64,000 nt of DNA from Dyadobacter luticola (GTDB lineage: Bacteria > Bacteroidota > Bacteroidia > Cytophagales > Spirosomataceae), in contig NZ_VCEJ01000004.1 in assembly GCF_005860805.1 (NCBI RefSeq), forward strand, positions 1,922,001 to 1,986,000. Direction: 5' to 3'. The notes under the pieces are model-generated. The model did no database searches. It was given only the letters and a program-made list of their open reading frames with translations, and was not told where the DNA came from. A program made the position numbers and the translations under genes. Shown piece after piece: positions 16,601 to 26,800 of this stretch; positions within the stretch are counted from its first letter, which is position 1, and each line of letters opens with the position of its first letter.

Positions 16601-17080
16601 ATGCGTGACGTTTTCAAAATAATTAAATGGCTGCTTAAATTATTCTTTCTGATTCTCGGCGGCTTGCTGCGCGAAATATTTCATCTTCCGGAAAAGCCTA
16701 AACCCGTTAAATTCAATGGGGTGGTTGTTAAGAATAAAAATTTCCATGTTTTCAATAAATCATTTGCAAAAGATCTGACCACCGCTTATTACAAATTGTA
16801 CGCATTCAATTACGCGGATGTGCCCACATTTGTAGCGCTCGACGAACATTATGCAAAGGACTGCAACCGGGCTTATTATTGTGATGAATACCGGGAAGGA
16901 CAAAATTATTACCTGACCAAAAAGCAGCGGATTGTTACCATTCACGACATCGATTTTGAAAGTTTTGAAACCCTGGGAGATGGTTATGCAAAGGATAAAA
17001 GAAATACCTATTTCAAGGGCAGGTATTTCAAACCTGATCAGGCTTCGACGCCCGTTAATTTTAATCTGTTAAATCATTGA
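16601..17080 (+). CDS. DKNYW-family protein
   Basis: A 159-residue protein with one N-terminal hydrophobic segment (residues 8-24, IKWLLKLFFLILGGLL), so probably a signal anchor. It has three copies of the DKNYW-type unit, in which a short strand is followed by a (Y/F)xKDxxxxYY(K/D) motif: FAKDLTTAYYKLY, YAKDCNRAYYCDEY and YAKDKRNTYFKGRYF. The family occurs in many Gram-negative bacteria and its function is unknown; the repeats are thought to build a surface-exposed beta structure. It begins 20 bases after the ankyrin stop, so the two are likely co-transcribed. Confidence 0.75.
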   Translation: MRDVFKIIKWLLKLFFLILGGLLREIFHLPEKPKPVKFNGVVVKNKNFHVFNKSFAKDLTTAYYKLYAFNYADVPTFVALDEHYAKDCNRAYYCDEYREGQNYYLTKKQRIVTIHDIDFESFETLGDGYAKDKRNTYFKGRYFKPDQASTPVNFNLLNH

Positions 17081-17105
17081 GAAACAACTCAAATCAAACA
17101 GATCC

Positions 17106-17270
17106 ATGAAAACAAACTTACTTGCAATTGCCGCTTTACTGGGTGCGCCGTTTATGTGTATCGGGGTGTATGATTCCATTATCGTCTGGGTAGCGATGGC
17201 CGTGACCTTGCTGGCAAAAGCCAATGCGCGGCCGCAGCTCACACCTGAGCGGCAAGCAGAACTAGTTTAG
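17106..17270 (+). CDS. Small membrane protein, 54 residues
   Basis: An open frame from ATG 17106 to TAG 17270 encodes 54 residues. Two hydrophobic segments are likely (NLLAIAALLGAPFMCIGVY and SIIVWVAMAVTLLAKA), with a short polar tail. It lies 25 bases after the DKNYW gene on the same strand and overlaps the stop of the convergent GH29 gene by four bases. Position and composition support a real gene, the third of an ankyrin/DKNYW set, but no family is recognised. Confidence 0.55.
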   Translation: MKTNLLAIAALLGAPFMCIGVYDSIIVWVAMAVTLLAKANARPQLTPERQAELV

Positions 17271-18649
17271 TAAACGCCCAGCTCAGCGATCGATGGCGCT
17301 TCCTTGAAATCGCTGAATTTAACCCGGATTTTTTGCCCGACGACCGGGTCGAAACGCACGACCTGGATCCGCGTTTCCTGCCTGCCTTCCGACAGCGGAT
17401 GCCATTTGTTGTTGGCAAAATATTCCAGGTTGTAATGCAGCGGATTGGCTTTCGTAGCGGTGATTACCACCGTGTTAAAGCTGATTTCCTTCAAAAGATC
17501 CACTTCCAGCCAGGGCTGTTTGACAGACGGATTCGAAATCCAGCTTGTCTTGAAATCGTCGTCATTCGCGAAATCCATGATCATCATATCATCGCCCCAG
17601 CTGGAATCAGCGGGACGGTTTTTGGCCAGATTGGAAGAAATGATTGGACCTTCGTTGGCGGGCAGGGTGGGAGAGGCGGCCGGTTTTTTATACAGTTTGC
17701 CAATCTCCTTCAATTCTGCAATCACATTATCGTCGATCAGTCCGTCGCGGTTCGGGGCCACATTCAGGATAAAATTGCAGTAAATTTGATTAAACGGTAC
17801 CACATTTTTGTTCACCAGATCCTCTGCTTTTTTCACGGGCGTTGTCGGAAATGAAGGTTTCCAGAACCAGTATTTGTTGATCGGCAGGCAGGATAGTGCA
17901 GGCAAATTGTTGGTTTCTTTGGAAATGTGCTGGCCGGCACCCTGCTCGTATGATTTGATATCCGTATAAAATAAGGCTTCGGCGGGATATTTGGCCGCAT
18001 TCAAATCCATGAGCAAACATTGCGGCTGGATGGATTTCACCAGGTTATAAATTTCTTTAAAAGGCACATCATCGTACGAAATCCGCGACCAGGGCGCATT
18101 CCAGCCGTCAATGATCAGGGCTGTGATCTCGCCGTAATTCGTCAACAATTCTGTCAGCTGGTCCTTGATCATTTGAATGTGCGCCGGGGTAATATGGCCG
18201 GGCCGCAGCTTGTGGTGGGTGTCGAGGATCGAATAATAGAGCATCACTTTCAAGCCCTGTTTGCGGAAAGATTTGGCATATTCGGCCACAATATCTTTTT
18301 CATACGGGCTGTGCATGACATTGTAATCGGTGGTTTTGGTATCCCAGATCGCAAATCCGCTGTGGTGCTTGGTGGTCAGGCAGCCGTAAGTCATGTTGGC
18401 CGATTTCGCAGCTTCCGCCCACTGATCGGTGTTGAGTTTTTTAGGATTGAAAACCGCCGGGGACGCGTCAGGATCGGCCCAGTCGTCGGCACCGTAAGTG
18501 GGAATGTTGTAGTGAATAAACATGCCAAAACCGAGGTCGACAAACTGCTGCTGCAAATTCACCAGTGTTCTGGAAGGTTCGGTTTTTTGTGAAAAGGCTG
18601 TTTCTGCAAAGCCCGTAATGATCAATAAAATAATTAGTAAGCGCTTCAT
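17267..18649 (-). CDS. Secreted GH29 alpha-L-fucosidase-like enzyme, divergent form
   Basis: A 460-residue exported protein (signal peptide about residues 1-20). The GH29 barrel shows FVDLGFGMFIHYNIPTYG, TKHHSGFAIWDTKTTDYNV and the probable nucleophile Asp181 in ALIIDGWNAPW. A discoidin-like beta sandwich occupies the last 120 residues (TSWISNPSVKQPWLEVDL onward). It differs clearly from its neighbour at 26921: the conserved WETC block after the nucleophile is absent, with ALFYTDIKSYEQGAG there instead, so the acid/base and +1 pocket probably differ. It is the last gene of the fucose locus, 31 bases after the FG-GAP gene. ATG 18649 gives a better signal peptide than 18658. Confidence 0.82.
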   Translation of the reverse strand: MKRLLIILLIITGFAETAFSQKTEPSRTLVNLQQQFVDLGFGMFIHYNIPTYGADDWADPDASPAVFNPKKLNTDQWAEAAKSANMTYGCLTTKHHSGFAIWDTKTTDYNVMHSPYEKDIVAEYAKSFRKQGLKVMLYYSILDTHHKLRPGHITPAHIQMIKDQLTELLTNYGEITALIIDGWNAPWSRISYDDVPFKEIYNLVKSIQPQCLLMDLNAAKYPAEALFYTDIKSYEQGAGQHISKETNNLPALSCLPINKYWFWKPSFPTTPVKKAEDLVNKNVVPFNQIYCNFILNVAPNRDGLIDDNVIAELKEIGKLYKKPAASPTLPANEGPIISSNLAKNRPADSSWGDDMMIMDFANDDDFKTSWISNPSVKQPWLEVDLLKEISFNTVVITATKANPLHYNLEYFANNKWHPLSEGRQETRIQVVRFDPVVGQKIRVKFSDFKEAPSIAELGVY

Positions 18650-18680
18650 TATTAACATTTAAAGTATTTTAAATAAGACA

Positions 18681-21600
18681 TTATTGCCGGCTGAAAACTT
18701 TCCTTCCTTTCCCGTTTTTATCAAAAAATATTACCTCTTTCACAGCCTCGGAAATACCGACCGACCTTTCCTGCTGAGACAGGTAACCCGCCCCGTAATA
18801 AAATTCCTGCTTCCGTTTTGTGCCATTTTTTAATGTCATGCTGGCATAGATATCACCCGGTGAAGGGTGTATGATTTTTGAAAAAGCCTGTTTTTTGTTT
18901 TCCAAAACATGCAAGCTATCCTCATTCGAGACGGCCAAAATCAGTTCAAGTCCCTGGGTATCATGAAGCAAACCGATCCCGCGCGTAGCCCCGGCCAGGA
19001 ACAAACCGCTTTTTTCGGCAGGTATCGCCTTAAAATTCCCTTTTCCATCGCCTTTCAACAAAACCCCCAGCGAGGCGTCCATGAAACCATAAACCACTTC
19101 ATTGGAATGCGAGTTACCGGTGATCAGCAGATCCAGGTTGCCGTCGTCATCGGTATCCGTGGCCAGGATGCCGAAAATGCAGGAAAGCTGCGCCTCCGCC
19201 GGGAGGGGTTTCGCGTCAAATTTGCCATTTCCTTTGTTGATCAAAATCACACTCTGGAAAGTATTGGCAGTGTAATGCTTCGATTTGGAAATGAGATCCT
19301 TACTAAAAATATCTTCCAACTTTGCTTTGCTGAAAGGCTCGTACGTACCGAATGTTTTCTTCAAAACCGGCATCGAGCGGAAAAGGTCATCGCGGTAGGT
19401 GAGGGGGTAACTTTTTTTCTCGCCATCATTGTCGGCAATGTAGCTGGTCACCAGCGGTTTGAACTTTCCGTTTCCGGCGAAATCTGCATAGAAAAGTTCG
19501 AGCGGCTGATCCTTCGACGGGCGGTAGTCAATGTTGTTGCCCATGTTGCCGAGCACATAGTCGGTGTCGCCATCATTATCCAGGTCAGCGGGGTAAATGC
19601 TGTTCCACCAGCCCGCCATGTTTTCCAGGCCGGTCTGCGTGGTCACATTCACCAGTTTTCCTTGTTGGTTTTTCATAAAAACCGGCGCCATCCACTCGCC
19701 GGTGACAATCAGGTCGGTCCAGCCATCGTTGTCAAAATCCGTCCAGACCGCAGCATTGATCATGCCGGCATTGAGCAAGTCCGGGGCGAGCTGCCGGGTA
19801 ACGTCAGTGAATTTCCCGCCCTCATTTTTTAAAAGATAGCTCCGTGGCGGCTCGGGATAAGCGCCTGGTGAAACCGCGCCCGCCCGGAACAAATCCAGGT
19901 CACCGTCCCGGTCAAAATCCGCAGCTACCACGCAGCTCCCGCTGGAAACCGTAGGTGGCAATGCACCCGTATTTCTTGCGAAATTTCCTTTACTGTCATT
20001 GACATAAAGCCTGTCCTGGTACGCATTGGGTTCATTTTTCAATTCACTGCCGCCGCTGACTACGTACAGATCCATATCCATGTCACCGTCGGCATCAAAG
20101 AAAAGCGAGCCCATATCTTCAAATTTGGCATCCGCTTCGTTGATTTTTTTCTCCTCAAAACCTTTTCCCGACTGCCTGAACAATGTTCCCGGCATCCCAG
20201 CCGCGCCGCCGATAAAAAAGTCCGTTCCGCCCTGCTGATCCGCATTGCCCACCGCAATGCCCGGCCCTTTTTTGGAATACATCGCCAGCAGCAAAGACTC
20301 GTCGATGAAGTCATTGTACTCGTTTTCCGTGTGTTTCCAGTGCAGATTGTATTGATCATTTCCATTGGAAAAAACAGCCTCAGAACTGCTCGGGCCATTA
20401 TTTTCGCTTTCAACTGCATTTTTATAGTCCAGCGTCAGCCGCTGATTTGCCTTCACCGATTTCAAAACCTGCGATTTCCCATCCGGCCAAAGCACTTTTA
20501 AGGAATCGATCACAACATTCTTTCCCAACCCGACGTGCAGCGGCGCGTTCATGCTGGACAAATAGCCTTTTACCGGAGAAAAATAATTGTAGTACTTCTC
20601 CTGCGCGCAGTACAAAGTCACCGCCGCGCCGACTCCATTACGGTTTTTTTCACTGCCATTAAAAACAATCTGCAAATAGTTGTCCTTCGCTTCCCGCTTC
20701 ATCGCGGTGTTTTCAAAAACAAAGGCCTCTTCATTGATATTATTGACCACCAGATCCAGGTCGCCATCATTATCCAGGTCGGTATAAGCCGCTCCGTTTG
20801 AGAAAGAATCGTATTTCAGTCCCCAGTTTTTGGTTTGATTTTCAAAAGAAAGGTCACCGGTATTCCGGTACATATAATTGGATAATTTGACGCTTTTCAG
20901 CAAACTGAGCAGGTTTTTTGTGCGGTTCGCTTTCACTTCATTCGTGCCGAACATACTGTTTTCAGTATTGTAAGCCAGGAAATCCAGGTCCGTAATATCT
21001 TTCACAAAACCGTTGGTAATGTAGGCATCGCGGCGGCCGTCGTTGTCGTAATCGGCGAGGAGTACGCCCCAGCTCCAATCCGTGGCCTGCATGCCGGTCA
21101 GCTGGGCAATGTCCGAAAAATAGGTGACGCCGCCGGGAGTAGTACCCTGGTTCAGCTGCACCGTGTTGCGCATGTACTGGTCAATGTACCCCGCCTTTTT
21201 GCGCAGAAAAAACTTCTCGTAATCCGCCTTCGCGATCATGGTTTTGCGCCGTTCGTTGTTTTCCGGCAGCATATCCATCACCATAATGTCAGGCTTCGCA
21301 TCGTTGTTAATGTCCTCAATGTCAACCCCCATACCATTATAGGTCTGGTGCCGCATGCTCTCCTTCGCAGATTCTTTAAAGGTTTTATTTTTCTGGTTGA
21401 TCAGCAGCTGATCATTTGGCATAAAATCGTTGGCAGCATAAATGTCCGGCCAGCCGTCCTGGTTGAGGTCGCCCACGGCAAGCCCCAGTCCGTAGCCTTC
21501 CTGCATGATCCCGGCTTTGGCAGACACGTTTTTATAGAACGGATGTCCGAGCGTATCGCCCACATTTTCATAAAATTTGTCCGCCGTTTTACCCCTGGTG

Positions 21601-22223
21601 ATCCCGAATGTGGAAGGCATGATCAGGGTCTTTTCCACTTCATCCACATCATTGGTCAGCAGGTACATATCCAGATCGCCGTCGCGGTCGTAGTCCAGAA
21701 ATGCCGATTGCACGCAGAAGGTGCTGTCATTCAGGCCATACTCGGCAGCCTGTTCTTTGAATGTCAGGTTTTTTTGATTGATAAAAAGCAGGTTATGGTG
21801 CTTTTTGGCAAATCTCGGCCCGGCTGCATTGACATAAATGTCCAGGAAACCATCGTGGTTAATGTCCACCACCGACACGCCCATGATCCAGTCGGAAGTA
21901 GTAACGCCGGCTGGAATGGTGATGTCTTCAAACTGCATATTTCCTTTGTTGAGGTACAATTTGGAAGAAACCATATTGCCCGTAAAGAAAATATCCGGCA
22001 ACTGGTCGTTATTAAAATCACCAACACCAACCCCGCCGCCATTGTAGCAATAATAGTAAGTGAAGGTATTGATCGTATCCCCTTCGGTAATGTTATTCGC
22101 GAAATGAATGCCCGTGTCGTCCGGGGAAAGTTTGTTGAAAAGCCTGTCTCCCCCGCGTTTGCAGGCAAAGGAGACAAGCAATACCAAAATAAAAACGGTA
22201 ATTCCTGGTAAGCGGATTTTCAT
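18681..22223 (-). CDS. FG-GAP/VCBS-repeat lipoprotein with ASPIC/UnbV domain
   Basis: A 1180-residue lipoprotein (LLVSFACKRG, lipidated Cys21). It contains at least ten calcium-binding-type FG-GAP/VCBS repeats of the form D-x-D-x-DG-x-x-D, for example VGVGDFNNDQLPDIFFTG, LDYDRDGDLDMYLLTND and TDLDNDGDLDLVVNN. The repeats are interrupted near the middle by an ASPIC/UnbV domain (RNGVGAAVTLYCAQEKYY, then GYLSSMNAPLHVGLGKNV and LKVLWPDGKSQVL). Two seven-bladed propellers joined by the ASPIC domain are likely, exposed on the outer membrane. Proteins of this kind often travel with SusC/SusD pairs in Bacteroidota and are presumed to aid glycan capture. It lies six bases after SusD and 31 before GH29. 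Confidence 0.88.
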   Translation of the reverse strand: MKIRLPGITVFILVLLVSFACKRGGDRLFNKLSPDDTGIHFANNITEGDTINTFTYYYCYNGGGVGVGDFNNDQLPDIFFTGNMVSSKLYLNKGNMQFEDITIPAGVTTSDWIMGVSVVDINHDGFLDIYVNAAGPRFAKKHHNLLFINQKNLTFKEQAAEYGLNDSTFCVQSAFLDYDRDGDLDMYLLTNDVDEVEKTLIMPSTFGITRGKTADKFYENVGDTLGHPFYKNVSAKAGIMQEGYGLGLAVGDLNQDGWPDIYAANDFMPNDQLLINQKNKTFKESAKESMRHQTYNGMGVDIEDINNDAKPDIMVMDMLPENNERRKTMIAKADYEKFFLRKKAGYIDQYMRNTVQLNQGTTPGGVTYFSDIAQLTGMQATDWSWGVLLADYDNDGRRDAYITNGFVKDITDLDFLAYNTENSMFGTNEVKANRTKNLLSLLKSVKLSNYMYRNTGDLSFENQTKNWGLKYDSFSNGAAYTDLDNDGDLDLVVNNINEEAFVFENTAMKREAKDNYLQIVFNGSEKNRNGVGAAVTLYCAQEKYYNYFSPVKGYLSSMNAPLHVGLGKNVVIDSLKVLWPDGKSQVLKSVKANQRLTLDYKNAVESENNGPSSSEAVFSNGNDQYNLHWKHTENEYNDFIDESLLLAMYSKKGPGIAVGNADQQGGTDFFIGGAAGMPGTLFRQSGKGFEEKKINEADAKFEDMGSLFFDADGDMDMDLYVVSGGSELKNEPNAYQDRLYVNDSKGNFARNTGALPPTVSSGSCVVAADFDRDGDLDLFRAGAVSPGAYPEPPRSYLLKNEGGKFTDVTRQLAPDLLNAGMINAAVWTDFDNDGWTDLIVTGEWMAPVFMKNQQGKLVNVTTQTGLENMAGWWNSIYPADLDNDGDTDYVLGNMGNNIDYRPSKDQPLELFYADFAGNGKFKPLVTSYIADNDGEKKSYPLTYRDDLFRSMPVLKKTFGTYEPFSKAKLEDIFSKDLISKSKHYTANTFQSVILINKGNGKFDAKPLPAEAQLSCIFGILATDTDDDGNLDLLITGNSHSNEVVYGFMDASLGVLLKGDGKGNFKAIPAEKSGLFLAGATRGIGLLHDTQGLELILAVSNEDSLHVLENKKQAFSKIIHPSPGDIYASMTLKNGTKRKQEFYYGAGYLSQQERSVGISEAVKEVIFFDKNGKGRKVFSRQ

Positions 22224-22229
22224 CGTGCC

Positions 22230-23798
22230 TCAATCAATATACCCCGGATTTTGCTTCAATTTCGGATTGGCACTCACGTCATTGAATGGTATCGGAAGAT
22301 ATTCATTCTTGTTCGGGATGAATTTGCCGCCACTGTTGGAGCGGTATTCCGGGTGTTTGGTGAACACTTCTGCCATGGTACCCCAGCGCAGGAGGTCAAA
22401 AATGCGGTCGCCTTCCAGGGAAAGTTCCAGCACGCGCTCGTCGCGGACTGCCGTGCGGAATGCATCCTTGCTCAATCCCGCCGGGATATCCGGCATGTTG
22501 GCACGCGCACGTACCCGGTTGATCGCCTCGTAAGCGGTCGCCTCAGGGCCGGTCGCTTCATTTTTGGCCTCTGCGTACATCAGCAGCACATCGGCCAGGC
22601 GGATCATCCTCCGATTGTTGGCCGCATACCACCAGGAGCCCGGCACCAGCGAACTTTCCCGGTCATAATTCAAATATTTACGGTCCCAGATGCGGTTGGT
22701 ATCCGCGCCGGTCATTTTCGTTTTGAAGCTATCCTGGTAAATTTTCGCCCCCGGATAATTCCAGACCATCGTCGCATAAGCCCGCGGATCGATCTTACCA
22801 TCTTTTGTTTTTTGTTTCATAAATGCGTCGAAAACCCATTTATTCACCGAAATACTGCCCTGGCTCGAATACGCGGGCGGCGCAATGTCGGGCTCGTAAG
22901 CCTGGCCGCGGCCCACATTCGGTGTGCCGCTGGTACCCCAGCTCGCATTCACATTGCTTTCATATTGCAGCTCCCAGATCGACTCCGCATTATTATTGGT
23001 AGCCGTCAGGAAGTTGTCCTGATAATTCGCCACCAGCCGGTACAATCCCGGTTTGTCAATGATCTTTTTAAATTCAGCAGCCGCATTCGTCCAGTCTTTG
23101 GTAAACAAATAAGCTTTCCCAAGCAGCGCAGTAGCGGCTCCCCAGGTAGCGCGGCCCACATTGGCGGCGTCTACTGTTTCGGGTAAGGCAGCCTGTGCCG
23201 CTTTGGCGTCGCTGATGATCGATGCCCAAACCTCCGTCTGCGGCGCCTGCTCCACGAAAAGGTCATTCACTTCTTCCACCGGTGCGAGGATGAGCGGAAT
23301 GTTGCCCCACATATTGAGCAGGTAAAAATGCGCCAGCGAACGCAGGAAGAAAGCTTCTCCCAAAATCCGCTTCTTCTGCGCCTCGTCCATCTCGATTTTT
23401 GGTACAAAAAACAAAACCGAATTGGTACGCGCCACAATCGCATTCAGCTCGCCCCAGCCTTCGCCCACACGACCGTCGGTAGGTACCACCGTAAATGTGC
23501 CCGGGTCGTTTACCGCCGGCCACGAAAATGCGTTTGCGTCGTCGCCGCGCTGGATCGTGAGGATTCCGCCGAGCATCCGTCCCCATCCCTGGGTGGTGGT
23601 GAGCGGACCATAGCAGGCCACCAGACCTTTTTCTGCATCGTCCGCTGTTTTCCAGAAGCTTGCGGTACTCAGCGCGTTCGGGTTGGTCAGGTTCAGGTCA
23701 TCTTTGCTGCAATTCACGGTCATCATCACGACCATGATGAAAACCAGGGGAAGTGTGATGAATTTCCGCTTTTTATGAGTGTTCATGCTTGTATTCAT
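22230..23798 (-). CDS. SusD/RagB-family outer-membrane glycan-binding lipoprotein
   Basis: A 522-residue lipoprotein (MTVNCSKDD, lipidated Cys30). Typical SusD features are an N-terminal helix block (NALSTASFWKTADDAEKGLV), tetratricopeptide-like helices (RILGEAFFLRSLAHFYLLNM and WGAATALLGKAYLFTKDW) and a C-terminal block with LADVLLMYAEAKNEA, YEAINRVRARANMPDIP and VRDERVLELSLEGDRIFDLL. It caps the SusC porin at the cell surface and selects the ligand, here most likely a fucose-containing oligosaccharide judged from its neighbours. It starts nine bases after SusC. Confidence 0.95.
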   Translation of the reverse strand: MNTSMNTHKKRKFITLPLVFIMVVMMTVNCSKDDLNLTNPNALSTASFWKTADDAEKGLVACYGPLTTTQGWGRMLGGILTIQRGDDANAFSWPAVNDPGTFTVVPTDGRVGEGWGELNAIVARTNSVLFFVPKIEMDEAQKKRILGEAFFLRSLAHFYLLNMWGNIPLILAPVEEVNDLFVEQAPQTEVWASIISDAKAAQAALPETVDAANVGRATWGAATALLGKAYLFTKDWTNAAAEFKKIIDKPGLYRLVANYQDNFLTATNNNAESIWELQYESNVNASWGTSGTPNVGRGQAYEPDIAPPAYSSQGSISVNKWVFDAFMKQKTKDGKIDPRAYATMVWNYPGAKIYQDSFKTKMTGADTNRIWDRKYLNYDRESSLVPGSWWYAANNRRMIRLADVLLMYAEAKNEATGPEATAYEAINRVRARANMPDIPAGLSKDAFRTAVRDERVLELSLEGDRIFDLLRWGTMAEVFTKHPEYRSNSGGKFIPNKNEYLPIPFNDVSANPKLKQNPGYID

Positions 23799-23807
23799 GG
23801 TTTCTAA

Positions 23808-26800
23808 TTAAAAGTTCAGGTCAATACCAATACTCACGATCCGTGCATTCGGGTAGGCCGTCTGGTCCACACCGTTGTTGAGCAGGCTGCCAATGTTGTT
23901 AGGGTTGCTGCCACCGTTGCTGTTCCGTCCCACTTCCGGATCATACCCTTTGTATTTGGTAAAAGTCAAAAGGTTTTGTCCGCTCACATAAAAACGTGCA
24001 TTGCTGATCTTCGCTTTGGAGAGGATCGACTGCGGCAAAGTGTAGCCGATCGTCAGGTTTTTAAGTCTCAGGTAAGATCCGTCCTCGATATAAAAGGAAG
24101 ACGAGCGTTTGTTATTGGCAGGATCCAGCTGGGTCGCCCTAGGAATGTCCGTATCGGTATTCGTCGGCGTCCACGCATTCAGCACTTCCGGACTTTTGTT
24201 GCTTCCGTAATCCAGAATGTACTGGAACCGGCCTTTTGCATTCCAGATCTTGTTGCCATTTACACCCTGAAAAAACAGGCCGAAGTCGAAATTTTTGTAG
24301 TTCGCATTGAAATTAAGACCATAATTGAATTTCGGAAAAGGACTCCCCAGCCAGGTCGGGTTTTTACTGAATTTAAAATCACCCGCCGTCGCGTCAGTAC
24401 GTCCGTCTTCGGTTGCCTCCGCTTTGGTTTGGTAAATTCCTAATACCTGGTAACCCCAGAAACTGCCGATCGGCTGGCCCACATCCGTGCGGGTAGCTTG
24501 CAGCGACTGCTGGGTAAATCCGCCCGCAATGATCGGGCTTACCCCGTCACCCAAACTGATTACCTTGTTTTTCACCGTGCTGAATGTACCCGTTATGCTG
24601 TAATTGAAATCCTTTCCGGCCGGTCTCGCATAAGTGGCTGCCAGCTCGAAACCCTTGTTATTGATCGAAGCCGCATTTTTGGTTAATGTGCTACCCGCAC
24701 CGCCGTAAGCCGGGATCGGGATACTTGCCAGTACATTGGAGGAGGTTTTATCAAAATAATCCGCTGAAATCGTGACCGCATTATTTAATAAAGCCAGATC
24801 AAAACCGATATCGCTGGTTTTGGTCGATTCCCATTTCAGAGCCGGGTTCACATACTGTGTCACCGCGATTCCTGGCTGCGCACCGCCTGCGAAATAATAA
24901 TCCGAGGTAAGGTTAAATGTTGGCGAAGTCAGGTAGTTGCCAATATTCTGTGAGCCCAAGGTTCCGTAGCTTCCTCTCAGTTTCAGGTCATTGACCACCG
25001 CATTCTTTGGAAAAAATGCTTCCTCGCTTACCCGCCAGCCCAATGAGAAGGAAGGAAATGTAGCGAAGGTATTGTGCGGATAAAGGAATTTGGAAGAACC
25101 ATCCCGGCGGATCGTGGCAGTGAGCAGGTATTTGGATTTGTAATTATAATTGATCCGCGCCAGTGCCGATTGCAGTACAAACTCCTGTAAATCACCATTG
25201 GTATTCACCGTCCGGTTGATCGCCGCATTGATTACGCGCAGGTCATTGGAAGGAAAATTCGCCGCCGTCGCACCCAGACTTCTCGCCTGGCCATTTTGCG
25301 AAGTATAACCTACCAGCACCTCGAAATTATGATCGCCGAGGGATTTGTTGTAGGTCAATGTGTTTTCAACCAATGTGGTGAACGATTGAATGTACGAATC
25401 ATTCAAAGTGGCCTGCTGCTGGAAAGCTTCCTGCGAATTACTCATGAAAAACGCCGGCGTGAAGTCGTACTGGCGGTAAACCGAGTAATCCAGACCAACA
25501 TTCAATTTGTATTTCAAACCATCAATGATCTCATATTCAAGGCCAATGTTACCCAGAGCCTGGTCCGTTGTGTACCGGTTATCGTCCATGTGTGCCAGCC
25601 CATACCAGCTCACCGTCCGCGCCACCCCGGCAAATGCAGGGTCCTGACCGGCATAACCACCCAGATTTTTGGGATCATACACCGCGCTGGTTGGCAGCGG
25701 GCCTGTTTCCCGGCCTACATACGTATTGGGATTGTTGACACTCCGCGACAAGCTCAGCGATTCCGTAAACTTGAAACGTCCCTTGGTGAACTGAGAATTG
25801 GCGCGCAGGTTATACCTTTTAAACCAGGAATCCGTCGCAATCCCTTTCTGGTCAAAATATTGGCCCGAAATAAAATACTTCGCCGAGTTGCTGCCGCCCG
25901 ACAAGCTGAGGTTGTAGTCCGTCATCGGCGCCGTGCCGAGTTCCAGGCTTTGCCAGTCGGTATCGATCGCTGGGTTAAACTGCGCATCATTGGCCGGGGC
26001 ACGTTCCAGGCCATCATTGTCATGCGCCTGGTTGTTCCAGTCAGCATATTGGCGCGCGTTCAGGAATTTGAGCTTTTTGCTCGGCGCCTGGATGCCACCT
26101 TTTACATTGAGGGCAATTTTCACGTCGCCCGCCTTGCCCGATTTCGTCGTCACGAGCACCACGCCATTTGCAGCCCGGCTACCATAAATCGCCGCTGCGG
26201 AAGCATCTTTCAATACTTCCATCGATTCAATGTCATTCGGGTTGATGTACGACATCGATGCCGCGATCATTCCATCGATGACATACAGCGGCTGGTCATT
26301 CCCGAATGTTCCGGTTCCGCGGATCACCACAGCCGGAGCCTGTCCCGGCGCGCTACCGCCTTGCTGCACCGTCACACCAGCCAGTCGTCCCTGCAATAAA
26401 GCCGACGCATCGGCTGCAATCACACTTTTCACGTCACTGCCTTTCACACTGCCGACGGCCCCGGTTACGTCCCGTTTTTTCTGGGTACCATATCCCACCA
26501 CGACCACCTCGTCGAGCGCGCGGTCTTCATGTGATAGTTCCACAGCAATTTCGGTACGGTTTCCGATCGTCTCTTCCACCGTTTTGTAGCCGACAAAACT
26601 GAAAACCAGGATTTCGTCCCCCGGCTGGGTTTCGAGCGTAAAATCACCTTCACCATTGGTGACGGTCCCGCGCTGCGTGCCTTTCACGACCACATTCACA
26701 CCGGGCAGGCCCACTCCCTGGCCGTCTTTCACCTTTCCACGGATACTGGCCACGGTTTTGGCGTGCGTTGCCGGCAGCCGGGTACCTCCCTCCGCGAACG

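Noticed and set aside
25296..26399. Plus-strand open frame of 367 codons inside the SusC gene
   Set aside because: Antisense to conserved plug and barrel codons of SusC; Arg/Ile-rich with no domain. Similar shadows at 18909, 21348, 22251 and 30280 were dropped for the same reason.
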